64,000 bases of DNA from CBDCWO01 sp965223405 (GTDB lineage Bacteria; Bacteroidota; Bacteroidia; Chitinophagales; Saprospiraceae). Each line of letters begins with the position of its first letter. Within the stretch, counting starts at the first letter, position 1. A program made the translations under genes and the position numbers. The DNA is taken from positions 5,580,001 through 5,644,000 of the forward strand of contig CBDCWO010000006.1 of the NCBI GenBank assembly GCA_965223405.1, written 5' to 3'. This document shows, piece by piece, positions 39,642 through 48,458 of this stretch. Below the pieces are notes generated by a model. That model was given only the letters and a program-made list of their open reading frames with translations, had not been told where the DNA came from and ran no database searches.

Positions 39642-40940
39642 TTAAACCAAATAATTAAAAAGCATAGGATCTTCATTTACCGATTGAAAATCAATATGAT
39701 GATTTTTCATGCGATCGATCAAAGCTTGATAATCGGAGGAATATTTTAATTCAATAGCTACCAAGGCTGGTCCCGATTCTCTATTGATTTTTTTTGTATA
39801 CTCGAAATGGGTAATATCGTCATTAGGTCCTAGGACATTGTTTAGAAAATCTCGTAGCGCTCCGGCCCGTTGCGGAAAACTGATGATAAAATAATGTTTT
39901 AATCCCTGGCTGATAAGCGACCTTTCTCTAATTTCTTCGGTGCGAGTAATGTCATTATTGCCACCACTGATGATACAAACTACATTTTTCCCTTTTACTT
40001 GTTCCTGTAATTGTTCCAATGCGGTGATGGACATAGCTCCGGCAGGTTCTACAATAATGCCTTCTTCATTATATAACTGCAATAGCGTAGTACAAATATC
40101 TCCTTCGTCAATAATAAGAAAATCATCCACGACTTCCTGAGCAATTGAAAGGGTTATATTTCCAACCTGGTGCACCGCCGCACCGTCTACGAAACGATCG
40201 ATTTTGTCAAGATAAATAAGTTTGCCGGCTTTCAACGAGCTGTACATAGCAGGAGCCCCCGCTGGTTCTACGCCCACTATTTTAGTATGCGGAGACTTTT
40301 GTTTGAAATAACTACCCAGTCCGGCCAGTAAACCTCCACCACCTACTGGAATGATAATCATATCTATGGGTTCAGGAGAATCCGCTAATATTTCCGGAGC
40401 CAGAGTTCCCTGACCCGAAATGGTATGTTCGTCATTGAACGGGTGAATAAAGGCCCTAGATTTAGATTTAGCTTCTTGTAGTGCCATTCGATAACTTTCA
40501 TCAAATCCATCGCCGGCCAAATGAATATCGATGAAGTCCTTGCCAAAAGATCGTACCTTATCGACTTTCTGCTTAGGGGTTGTACTTGGCATAAAAACCT
40601 TCCCCTTGACTTCCAGTTTGCGGCACGCGAATGCAACTCCCTGAGCATGATTGCCGGCACTGGCACAGATCACACCTTTTTTGAGTGTTTCATCCGAAAG
40701 AGAGGTCATCTTATTGTATGCTCCCCTTATCTTGTAAGAACGGACAACTTGCAAATCTTCCCTTTTCAGATAAATTCTACCTCCGTATCTCTCACTGAGA
40801 TTATGGTTGAGTATCAAGGGGGTGTGAAATGCAACAGAGGAGACCGTTTTACAGGCCTCCTCAATTTTACTTACTGGTATCAAATTTGTTTCTAATTTTT
40901 TTCCGGACGTAAACTCCTTACTGCTTTTCCTGCTCGCCAC
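39642..40940 (-). CDS. ilvA: Threonine dehydratase (threonine ammonia-lyase), biosynthetic
   Basis: 432 residues if read from the ATG at 40940, which overlaps ilvC by 49 bases; a TTG at 40883 just after the ilvC stop would give 413 residues and still keep the conserved start. PLP lysine in RSYKIRGAYNKM, phosphate-binding GGGGLLAGL, Ser/Gly loop CASAGNHAQGVAFA, and a C-terminal ACT-like domain (HYFIISFPQRAGALRDFLNN) for isoleucine feedback. Deaminates threonine to 2-oxobutanoate, the first step to isoleucine. Last gene of the ilv operon. Confidence 0.93.
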   Translation of the reverse strand: MASRKSSKEFTSGKKLETNLIPVSKIEEACKTVSSVAFHTPLILNHNLSERYGGRIYLKREDLQVVRSYKIRGAYNKMTSLSDETLKKGVICASAGNHAQGVAFACRKLEVKGKVFMPSTTPKQKVDKVRSFGKDFIDIHLAGDGFDESYRMALQEAKSKSRAFIHPFNDEHTISGQGTLAPEILADSPEPIDMIIIPVGGGGLLAGLGSYFKQKSPHTKIVGVEPAGAPAMYSSLKAGKLIYLDKIDRFVDGAAVHQVGNITLSIAQEVVDDFLIIDEGDICTTLLQLYNEEGIIVEPAGAMSITALEQLQEQVKGKNVVCIISGGNNDITRTEEIRERSLISQGLKHYFIISFPQRAGALRDFLNNVLGPNDDITHFEYTKKINRESGPALVAIELKYSSDYQALIDRMKNHHIDFQSVNEDPMLFNYLV

Positions 40941-41938
40941 ATTTCAGATTCATGGAGTTCATTTAACTCTTTTTCAAGTTTTTCCCGGTAATCCGCCTGG
41001 CTATTTGATTCAATTGATATTCGAGCTTCATTCCCGCTGGATACACTTTCATAAAGCTCATTGAATACCGGTAACACCGCATCTCGGAATTTGTTTTTCC
41101 AATCCAACGCACCTCTTTGTGCTGTTGTAGAACAATTGGCATACATCCAATCCATTCCATTTTCAGCTACCAAAGGCATTAGACTTTGGGTAAGTTCTTC
41201 GACGGTTTCATTGAATGCCTCACTGGGAGAATGTCCATGTTTTCTAAGGACGGTATATTGAGCTTCAAATATTCCTTGAATCGCGCCCATAAGCGTACCT
41301 CGCTCTCCAGTCAAGTCAGAATAAACTTCATTTTTAAAATTGGTCTCGAATAGATATCCCGAACCCACACCAATACCCAAGGAGATTGCTCTTTCTCTGG
41401 CTCTACCGGTAGCATCCTGATAAACGGCAAAACTGGAATTCAAACCACGTCCTTCCAAAAATAGTCGTCTCAAACTGGTTCCCGATCCTTTTGGTGCCAC
41501 CAAAAATACATCGATATCCTTCGGCGGAATTATCTCGGTTTGGTCATTGAAAGTGATACCAAAACCATGAGAGAAATACAATCCTTTTCCTGAGGTCAGT
41601 TGTTTGGAAATCGTTGGCCACATTTCTATTTGTGCCGCATCACTTAACAAGTACATGATGATTGTACCCCTTGATGCAGCTTCTTCAATAGAAAATAAGG
41701 TCTTTCCTTCAACAAAACCATCCGCTTCGGCTTTATCCCAAGAACGGCTAGGCTTGCGCTGTCCGACTATTACGTTAAAACCATTGTCTCGAAGATTCAA
41801 TGCCTGTCCCGGTCCCTGAACACCATATCCGATTACGGCTATTGTCTCCCCCCGTAGATTTTCTACTGCTCTTTCAAGGGGATATTCTTCTCTGGTCACT
41901 ACTACTTCTTCTACTCCTCCAAAATTGATTTTTGCCAT
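40892..41938 (-). CDS. ilvC: Ketol-acid reductoisomerase (NADP+)
   Basis: 348 residues. NADP-binding IAVIGYGVQGPGQALNL with the cofactor loop GQRKPSRSWDKA, the KARI-specific SHGFGITF, APKGSGTSLRR, and C-terminal domain residues SDLTGERGTLMGAIQGIFEA and MYANCSTTAQRGALDW, including the acidic metal ligands. Catalyses the Mg-dependent alkyl shift and reduction of acetolactate and acetohydroxybutanoate. Size and the C-terminal tail are those of the Bacteroidota short-type (class I) enzyme. Starts 12 bases after the ilvN stop. Confidence 0.96.
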   Translation of the reverse strand: MAKINFGGVEEVVVTREEYPLERAVENLRGETIAVIGYGVQGPGQALNLRDNGFNVIVGQRKPSRSWDKAEADGFVEGKTLFSIEEAASRGTIIMYLLSDAAQIEMWPTISKQLTSGKGLYFSHGFGITFNDQTEIIPPKDIDVFLVAPKGSGTSLRRLFLEGRGLNSSFAVYQDATGRARERAISLGIGVGSGYLFETNFKNEVYSDLTGERGTLMGAIQGIFEAQYTVLRKHGHSPSEAFNETVEELTQSLMPLVAENGMDWMYANCSTTAQRGALDWKNKFRDAVLPVFNELYESVSSGNEARISIESNSQADYREKLEKELNELHESEMWRAGKAVRSLRPEKN

Positions 41939-41949
41939 TTTTTATCATT

Positions 41950-42501
41950 TTATTGAATAATGTAATTTTCCTTTAAAGTATTTAAATGTTGATTTAATCT
42001 TTCCATGGGTTTTACTATGGCCACCCTTCCGGAACGGACGAACTCAAAGATTCCAATTTCTTTTAGTTCATTGAGCAATGCATCTGTTTCATCGGGATGC
42101 CCGGTTTTCTCAATTACAATGAACTTAGATTCTATCTCTAATATTCTGGCATTGTGTGCCCGAATCGTCCTTTCCAAGTAATCACTTCCTGTGAATGCTT
42201 TAGCAGGAACCTTGTAAAGTGCTATTTCCTGATATACGATCTCGTGATTTCGGTCATAAAAGGCCTTAAGAACATCGATTTGCTTTTCCACTTGGGAAAC
42301 CAGTTTACTGGCCATTTGTTCCTCACAATTAACTACAATGGTAAATCTATGAATACCTTCCATAGAAGAATTCGAAGTTGTCAAACTTTCGATATTTACA
42401 TGGCGTCGTGTAAAGACAGACACCACCCTCGAAATCAATCCAGCTTTATTTTCAGTAAATGCTGTAATTGTAAATTCTTCAATTTTGTTTGTTTTTTCCA
42501 T
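41950..42501 (-). CDS. ilvN: Acetolactate synthase small (regulatory) subunit
   Basis: 183 residues. N-terminal ACT domain (FTITAFTENKAGLISRVVSV, FTRRHVNIESLT) binds valine for feedback control; the C-terminal half (TGHPDETDALLNELKEIGIF, EFVRSGRVAIVKP) is the second regulatory domain. Forms the holoenzyme with the ilvB product encoded 12 bases upstream. Confidence 0.95.
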   Translation of the reverse strand: MEKTNKIEEFTITAFTENKAGLISRVVSVFTRRHVNIESLTTSNSSMEGIHRFTIVVNCEEQMASKLVSQVEKQIDVLKAFYDRNHEIVYQEIALYKVPAKAFTGSDYLERTIRAHNARILEIESKFIVIEKTGHPDETDALLNELKEIGIFEFVRSGRVAIVKPMERLNQHLNTLKENYIIQ

Positions 42502-42512
42502 AATGAATATTG

Positions 42513-44252
42513 TTATACCAGCCTGATTTCATCAACTGCACACCCGCTGGCAACCATAGGAAAAATATTTTCTTCTTTTTCAACCTTTACATGCAATAAG
42601 TATGGACCATCATAATCCAACATCTCTTTGACTGCAACTTTTAATTCATGATGCTGAGTTATTTTACGACCGGTAACACCGAAACCACTAGCAATTGCGA
42701 CAAAGTCAGGATTCTCCAGTGCTACGGAGGAATAACGCTTATCAAAAAATAGCTGTTGCCATTGCCTAACCATTCCTAAGAATTCATTATCAAGCAATAC
42801 AATCTTTACACCCATGTCCCATTGGCTGCACATTCCGAGTTCCTGAAGCGTCATTTGGAATCCTCCATCTCCAATGAAGGCAACAACCTCTTTGTCTGGT
42901 TTGGCAAACTTTGCTCCAAAAGCTGCTGGCAGGCCGTATCCCATGGTACCTGCACCTCCGGATGATACCCACTGATTGGTATCTTCATAGTTGTAATATC
43001 TTGCAGCCACCATCTGATGTTGTCCAACATCAGTAGTCACTATAGCGCGACCTTGTGTCTGGTTTGAAACTTCTCTGACCACTTGTGCCATATTCAAAGA
43101 TCCATCTTCTCTGAGCTTAAAATCTTTGCTAAATACATACTTTTCTTCTTCACGCAAACAGTCTTCAAATTCTTGCAACCAATCGGGGTATGTTTTCTGT
43201 TTTATTTTGGGAACCAATAATTCGAGAGCCATTTTGGCATCACAATTGATGGGAACATCTACTTTGACATTCTTGTTGATTTCGGAAGGATCAATCTCGA
43301 TGTGGATAACCTTCGCTTGCTTGGCATATCGGCTTAGATCTCCTGTGACTCGATCATCAAAACGCATACCTACAGCAATCAATACATCACAATCGTTGGT
43401 TTTTACATTAGGTGCATAGTTTCCGTGCATCCCAAGCAAGCCCATATGTAAGGGATGAGATGACGGAATATTAGAAAGGCCATGGATCGTACAACCTAAT
43501 GGTATTCCGGATTTTTCAACAAATTCCTTGAAAATCTCCTGGGCATGGGCTATTTGCACCCCGTGACCAGCGACTATAAAAGGCTTTTTGGCCTGATTAA
43601 TCAAATCGGCTGCTTCTTGGACTTTGACCAAATCGGGCTTGGGATTGGGGTGATAGCTGCGTATATATGGATTTTTTTGATAATTGAAATCCAAGGTTTC
43701 GACTTGTGCATTTTTTGTAATGTCGATGACTACAGGACCAGGTCTTCCCGAGTTGGCAATAAAAAATGCTTTGGAGAAAATCTCAGGAACTTCCTCTGCC
43801 TTGGTAATCTGGTAGTTCCATTTGGTCACAGAAGTTGTACAGCCAATCACATCTGTTTCTTGAAACGCATCCGAACCCAAAAGATGGCGAAATACTTGTC
43901 CCGTGATACAAACCAGTGGGACCGAATCCAAAAAAGCATCTGCCAATCCGGTCATCAGATTCATTGCTCCGGGACCAGATGTTGCCATACATACACCAGT
44001 TTTTCTAGTTACCCGCGCAAAACCTTCAGCCGCATGAATAGCTCCTTGTTCATGGCGGGGAAGAACATGTTTAATTTTGTCTTGGTAATAAAATAACGCA
44101 TCATAGACCGGCATAATTGCTCCTCCGGGATATCCAAATACCGTGTCTACATCTTCAGCCAACAAACATTTTAATACCGCTTCGGCTCCGGTAATTGGGT
44201 TTGCTTTTGATTTTTTTCTGTTTTTGACAGTAGCACTTTTATTCAAATCCAT
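42513..44252 (-). CDS. ilvB: Acetolactate synthase large (catalytic) subunit
   Basis: 579 residues from the ATG at 44252 (MDLNKSATVKNRKKSKANP); a frame extending to 44315 would overlap ilvD and has no family support. TPP-dependent enzyme: the catalytic Glu in PRHEQGAIHAAEGFARVT near residue 67, FAD-binding middle domain (IAVGMRFDDRVTGDL), and the TPP motif GDGGFQMTLQELGMCSQW with metal ligands before NEFLGMVRQWQ. Condenses two pyruvates, or pyruvate with 2-oxobutanoate. Ten bases after ilvD and 12 before ilvN. Confidence 0.96.
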   Translation of the reverse strand: MDLNKSATVKNRKKSKANPITGAEAVLKCLLAEDVDTVFGYPGGAIMPVYDALFYYQDKIKHVLPRHEQGAIHAAEGFARVTRKTGVCMATSGPGAMNLMTGLADAFLDSVPLVCITGQVFRHLLGSDAFQETDVIGCTTSVTKWNYQITKAEEVPEIFSKAFFIANSGRPGPVVIDITKNAQVETLDFNYQKNPYIRSYHPNPKPDLVKVQEAADLINQAKKPFIVAGHGVQIAHAQEIFKEFVEKSGIPLGCTIHGLSNIPSSHPLHMGLLGMHGNYAPNVKTNDCDVLIAVGMRFDDRVTGDLSRYAKQAKVIHIEIDPSEINKNVKVDVPINCDAKMALELLVPKIKQKTYPDWLQEFEDCLREEEKYVFSKDFKLREDGSLNMAQVVREVSNQTQGRAIVTTDVGQHQMVAARYYNYEDTNQWVSSGGAGTMGYGLPAAFGAKFAKPDKEVVAFIGDGGFQMTLQELGMCSQWDMGVKIVLLDNEFLGMVRQWQQLFFDKRYSSVALENPDFVAIASGFGVTGRKITQHHELKVAVKEMLDYDGPYLLHVKVEKEENIFPMVASGCAVDEIRLV

Positions 44253-44262
44253 GATGAAGATT

Positions 44263-45942
44263 TTAAAAGTTATCAGTAACACATCCATGACTGGCGGATG
44301 AGACCGTATGTGCATATTTTTTCAATATTCCACCTACTGGACCTTGGTCTGGAATTTTCCAATTGGACCTTCGTTTAGCCAATTCATCCTCACTGAGGAT
44401 TACTTCAATTTTATTTTTTTTAGCATCAATCAGAATCGTATCTCCGTCCTTTATTAAAGCGATATTACCACCGACCATAGCTTCTGGAGAGATATGACCA
44501 ACTACAAATCCATGAGTTCCTCCGGAAAATCTGCCGTCGGTAATAAGTGCGACTTTATTTCCCAAACCAGCTCCGATAATAGCAGAAGTAGGTTTAAGCA
44601 TTTCGGGCATTCCTGGAGCCCCTTTCGGTCCTATATAGCGAATCACTACAACATCTCCGGCCACAATTTCACCAGTAGCAATAGCATCATTTGCAGCTTG
44701 TTCTGAATCAAAGGCCTTCGCTTTCCCTTTAAATATTTCACCTTCTTTGCCGGTAATCTTAGCCACTGCTCCTTCTTCAGCCAGATTACCATATAAAATT
44801 TGCAAATGTCCGGTAGATTTGATGGGATTTGACAATGGATAAATGATTTGTTGATTTACATCCAGATTTGGAACTTCTTCCAAGTTTTCTGCAATCGTCT
44901 TTCCGGTAACTGTTAAACATTGACCATGAAGCAAGCCTTCCTTTAGTAAATACTTCATTACTGCTGGCACTCCTCCGATCTTAAAAAGATCCTCCATAAC
45001 ATATTTTCCACTTGGCTTTAAATCTGCTATAAAAGGTGTTTTATCACTTATTCTTTGGAAATCATCGATTGACAATGGAACATTGGCTGCATGTGCAATC
45101 GCTAGCAAATGCAGTACAGCATTGGTAGAACCTCCCAGGGCAATGAGAGTTGTGATGGCATTTTCAAAAGCCTCCAGAGTCATAATTTGCTTAGGTAGTA
45201 TGTTATGTTTCAAAACATATTTGATGGCGGTTCCCAGTTTTTTGGTTTCATCCTGCTTTTCAGCGGATGTTGCAGGAAGACTGGAATTGTAGGGCAGACT
45301 CATACCCATTGCCTCAATGGCACTAGACATCGTATTGGCCGTGTACATACCTCCGCAAGCACCTGCTCCCGGACAGGCTTTGGATACAATATTCTTAAAA
45401 TCCAATTCCGTAATTTGTCCGGATATTTTTTGGCCATAAGCTTCGAAGGCAGATACAACATCTAATTTCCGGTCTTGATAGTTTCCGGGGCTAATCGTTC
45501 CACCATAAACTAATATGGAAGGTCGGTTCAATCTCGCCAATGCGATCATCGCTCCTGGCATATTCTTATCACACCCCACCACGGGAATCACAGCATCATA
45601 CCATTGTGCATTGACTACGGTTTCGATGCTATCCGCAATAATATCACGCGACGGTAAAGAATAACGCATTCCTTTGGTGCCCATCGAAATACCATCACTG
45701 ACTCCTATGGTATGAAAGATCAGACCAATTAATTCCTGAGCATTGACACTATCCCGAATTTGTTCCGCTAAACCATTCAAATGCATGTTGCAAGGATTTC
45801 CTTCCCAGCCTGTGCTGGCAATCCCTATTTGAGGCTTTTTCAGATCTTCATCATCCAACCCGATGGCATGTAACATGGCCTGTGCCGCCGGTTGACTGGG
45901 GTTTTGAGTGACTTCTTTACTATATTTATTCAAATTACTCAC
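44263..45942 (-). CDS. ilvD: Dihydroxy-acid dehydratase
   Basis: 559 residues; the start is a GTG (45942), since the conserved N-terminus (LNKYSKEVTQNPSQPAAQAM) begins right there and no ATG fits. Iron-sulfur ligands: Cys in EGNPCNMHL, VGCDKNMPGAM and KACPGAGACGGMYTANTMS; C-terminal substrate-binding GRFSGGTHGFVVGHISPEA. Dehydrates the dihydroxy acids to the 2-oxo acids of valine and isoleucine. First gene of the operon, giving the order D-B-N-C-A. Upstream lie a possible promoter and a short frame rich in Ile, Leu and Val codons. Confidence 0.96.
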   Translation of the reverse strand: MSNLNKYSKEVTQNPSQPAAQAMLHAIGLDDEDLKKPQIGIASTGWEGNPCNMHLNGLAEQIRDSVNAQELIGLIFHTIGVSDGISMGTKGMRYSLPSRDIIADSIETVVNAQWYDAVIPVVGCDKNMPGAMIALARLNRPSILVYGGTISPGNYQDRKLDVVSAFEAYGQKISGQITELDFKNIVSKACPGAGACGGMYTANTMSSAIEAMGMSLPYNSSLPATSAEKQDETKKLGTAIKYVLKHNILPKQIMTLEAFENAITTLIALGGSTNAVLHLLAIAHAANVPLSIDDFQRISDKTPFIADLKPSGKYVMEDLFKIGGVPAVMKYLLKEGLLHGQCLTVTGKTIAENLEEVPNLDVNQQIIYPLSNPIKSTGHLQILYGNLAEEGAVAKITGKEGEIFKGKAKAFDSEQAANDAIATGEIVAGDVVVIRYIGPKGAPGMPEMLKPTSAIIGAGLGNKVALITDGRFSGGTHGFVVGHISPEAMVGGNIALIKDGDTILIDAKKNKIEVILSEDELAKRRSNWKIPDQGPVGGILKKYAHTVSSASHGCVTDNF

Positions 45943-46285
45943 AAGACGATTTTATGATCAAAATATAAAGGTAAATGGGAACCCAGGCTTAATGAAACTA
46001 CATTGAACTAGTACTACAATGCGCACTGTTTTAAAAAATTTACATATATTACTGATTATCAGTAGGATGTATTTTTTCATTCTACGAGTCCAAAGTGTAA
46101 AAATTAAGAAAGCCATTCCGCTTGAGAATGGCTTAAATCTATATCTTTTGATACCAATCATCCATTCTTTATCCCGGAGGGATAACAAATCTGACGACGA
46201 TATGGTAAATTCTTTTCATGAATTGCAATTATAATCAAATATCACCCATATTGAAAACTTATTTCAGTTTTTTTCAATTAATAGC
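45943..46285 (-). promoter_or_regulatory. ilv operon leader region with possible leader peptide
   Basis: Gene-free stretch of 343 bases upstream of ilvD. A minus-strand frame from an ATG at 46080 to a TGA at 45958 would give a 40-residue peptide beginning MKKYILLIISNI and containing VRIVVLV, unusually rich in the three branched-chain residues made by this operon, and ending 15 bases before the ilvD start. This recalls attenuation leader peptides. However, no terminator/antiterminator pair was found between it and ilvD. A TACCTTTA -7-like box on the minus strand at about 45967-45974, with TTTC about 20 bases further upstream, could be the real promoter, in which case the peptide is not transcribed. 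46135-46285 holds nothing recognised. Confidence 0.35.
46099..46134 (-). terminator. Probable terminator of the beta-barrel gene
   Basis: A perfect 9-bp stem AAGCCATTC/GAATGGCTT (46110-46118 and 46126-46134) with a 7-base loop, followed on the minus strand by a T-rich tract (CTTAATTTTT). It lies between the minus-strand beta-barrel gene and the ilv leader, insulating the ilv operon. Confidence 0.65.
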
Positions 46286-46915
46286 TCACCGTCTGCGATA
46301 AAAGTTTTCACTATCCCACCTAAAAAATAAACGGATACCGCCATTCCAAGAAGAAACACGGTTAAAAAGGGAATTTTGATTGAAGAATTGATAATTATAC
46401 CCGATCATTGGACTTATGGTAACTACATTACCAAGCCCAAAATCGAATCCCATACCCGCACCGGCTACATAACCCAGATCACTTTCACCACTGGCTTCCA
46501 AACCCGCTTGATCATATTTTAATTGCCTGATTCCCGGAGTAATAAATAAGTAAAATCCCTTTTTCAAATATTGCCCTTGTTTCGAGAATGTAGGACACTG
46601 ACAGTCGTTACCAAAGTCAAAAGGGTAGACCTGTGTATGTGCAGAAAATCCAAATGCCGACCAACTTATTACTGACGCTTGAATATCCTTTTGGTAATAT
46701 ACCTCAGGGTGAAACTCAAGCCTTATTTTCTTCAATCTAAACCAATAGGCCAATCCTCCTCCCACCATATTGTACTTGGTAACCTGAAATTCCGAATGAT
46801 GTGGTTGTTTTACATTGATCTGTTGATTCGAGTAGGAGGGAATCAATGAAAGCTGCCCCCACGAGGTATGATAGCAACAAACAAGAAAAACAATGATCGG
46901 GATGGATTTCATCAT
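46286..46915 (-). CDS. Probable outer-membrane beta-barrel protein, function unknown
   Basis: About 210 residues from the ATG at 46915 (MMKSIPIIVFLVCCYHTSWG, a clear signal peptide); a frame reaching to 46990 adds 25 residues without signal character. The mature part consists of alternating aromatic/polar strands (GGGLAYWFRLKKIRLEFHPE, DLGYVAGAGMGFDFGLGN, VTISPMIGYNYQF) ending in IRLFFRW, typical of small 8-10-strand porin-like proteins of the PorT/OmpW-like kind in Bacteroidota. A CQCP motif near the middle is unusual. No family assigned. Confidence 0.65.
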   Translation of the reverse strand: MMKSIPIIVFLVCCYHTSWGQLSLIPSYSNQQINVKQPHHSEFQVTKYNMVGGGLAYWFRLKKIRLEFHPEVYYQKDIQASVISWSAFGFSAHTQVYPFDFGNDCQCPTFSKQGQYLKKGFYLFITPGIRQLKYDQAGLEASGESDLGYVAGAGMGFDFGLGNVVTISPMIGYNYQFFNQNSLFNRVSSWNGGIRLFFRWDSENFYRRR

Positions 46916-47198
46916 AACTGATAAACGGTGATGAATTATGGTATATTTTAATCTTATGCAATATAAGTGCCAAATACTGGGCGCTAGCAATTAATCACCA
47001 GGATTTGAGTGGCTGATCATTCTACCCGATAAATGCAATAGGATTCGTAACGAGATGTATTTATGCAACCTGCCTACCGCAGGCACGAATTAGCAAGCAC
47101 ATAATACGCAGTTGCAAACATTTAGATATCAGAATATTCAGCCCAAATTTGAGGTAAACTTGGCAATGTGTGAAATATCCTATTGCATGATTTGGGTT

Positions 47199-48245
47199 CT
47201 ATTGTAGTGAAATGACCCTCTTTTCCTTCATGCTTTTCTGAGCGGCTACAATCAATTCGATGTTCTGCAAAGCCTCATGTGGAGTCACGGCTAGTGTCTC
47301 ATTGGAAGTGAGTACCTGATAAAGGTTATTGTAAAATTCCATATAATTACCTGGAATACTTTCAATTTTTCCATTGAAGTGAACCTCACTAATTGTGCTA
47401 TTTAATATTCCCCAGAAATCTTCATTTTCTATCCCCCAGTTCGGACCATAGGGAAGATTTCCTGCTTTGAGCATTTCCTCTTGTGGGTCCAGGCCCCACT
47501 TTAGGAAAGAACCTTCTGTACCATGCAGAATAAAGCGGGGACCAGCTTCTCTGACCAGGTAACTGCTTTTTAACTTTGCCTTCATCCCGGGATAAAACAT
47601 GTCAATTTCAAAATAATCACTGACTTCTCCACCGGTTCGTACGGTTTTGATATCGGCCATAATTGAAAGTGGTTTACCAAAAAGGCAAAGTGCCTGATCG
47701 ATTAAATGCGAACCGAGGTTGTATTCTATTCCTGTTTCCGAATCTTTATTTTCTTTCCAGGTGTCCGGTTGTATGTAATTTCGATAGCGGTCAAAGTGAG
47801 ACTCCAACTCCACGATCCTACCTACCCACTTCTGGTCGATAATCTTTTTAAGTGTTAAAAAGTCATTATCCCATCTTCGGTTTTGAAAGACGGTTAAACA
47901 CAGGCCTCGATCATCTGCTAATTTTATCAGTTCTCTACCTTGATCCGGATCAAGCACGAAAGGCTTCTCGACTACCACATTTTTGCCAGCTAAAAGGGCT
48001 TGGTGTACATATCTATAATGGGTTGCATCAGGAGTGTTTACCACAATTAAATCTATATCCTTATTGCTGATCAAGGTGTTAAATTCACGTACAATGATGC
48101 TGTCGGGATGGTCAGTTAATGAAAGGAACTTAGTCCTTTCACAAACTGAAATGATTTCAAATCCAGGGTGCACTTTGAGCAGTGGACCATGAAACACTTT
48201 GCCGGACATGCCATACGAAGCTAAACCTACATTTATCTTTTTCAT
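47199..48245 (-). CDS. Gfo/Idh/MocA-family oxidoreductase, YdgJ-like
   Basis: 348 residues. N-terminal MKKINVGLASYGMSGKVFHG, where the nucleotide motif GxxGxxG reads GLASYGMSG as in the YdgJ/scyllo-inositol dehydrogenase subgroup; EKPFVLDPDQG near residue 95; FQNRRWDNDFLTLKKII, characteristic of this subgroup; catalytic-type YNLGSHLIDQALCLFG. Likely NADP-dependent sugar or inositol oxidoreductase; the substrate is unproven. Not closely related to the family member at 34222-35298. Isolated gene. Confidence 0.88.
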   Translation of the reverse strand: MKKINVGLASYGMSGKVFHGPLLKVHPGFEIISVCERTKFLSLTDHPDSIIVREFNTLISNKDIDLIVVNTPDATHYRYVHQALLAGKNVVVEKPFVLDPDQGRELIKLADDRGLCLTVFQNRRWDNDFLTLKKIIDQKWVGRIVELESHFDRYRNYIQPDTWKENKDSETGIEYNLGSHLIDQALCLFGKPLSIMADIKTVRTGGEVSDYFEIDMFYPGMKAKLKSSYLVREAGPRFILHGTEGSFLKWGLDPQEEMLKAGNLPYGPNWGIENEDFWGILNSTISEVHFNGKIESIPGNYMEFYNNLYQVLTSNETLAVTPHEALQNIELIVAAQKSMKEKRVISLQ

Positions 48246-48458
48246 ATTCTCTTTCTTTTAAACTTTAAAAATAGAAGATTAAAACGAAGAGACCTATACT
48301 ATAGAGTCACCCTGCCGGTTCCACTTTATTTACAATTCATTGATGAGAATGCCATCCATGACTGGAGAACTCCAAATAAGTTAGATCCCCGAGGTGATGT
48401 TCAAAGCGTAGGTAATGTTGAAAAATACGTACCTTCGCGCATTAAAGATAAGGGTATA

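Noticed and set aside
47085..47105. GCCTACCGCAGGC as a regulatory palindrome
   Set aside because: Only a 4-bp stem with a 5-base loop, and no partner copy in the window.
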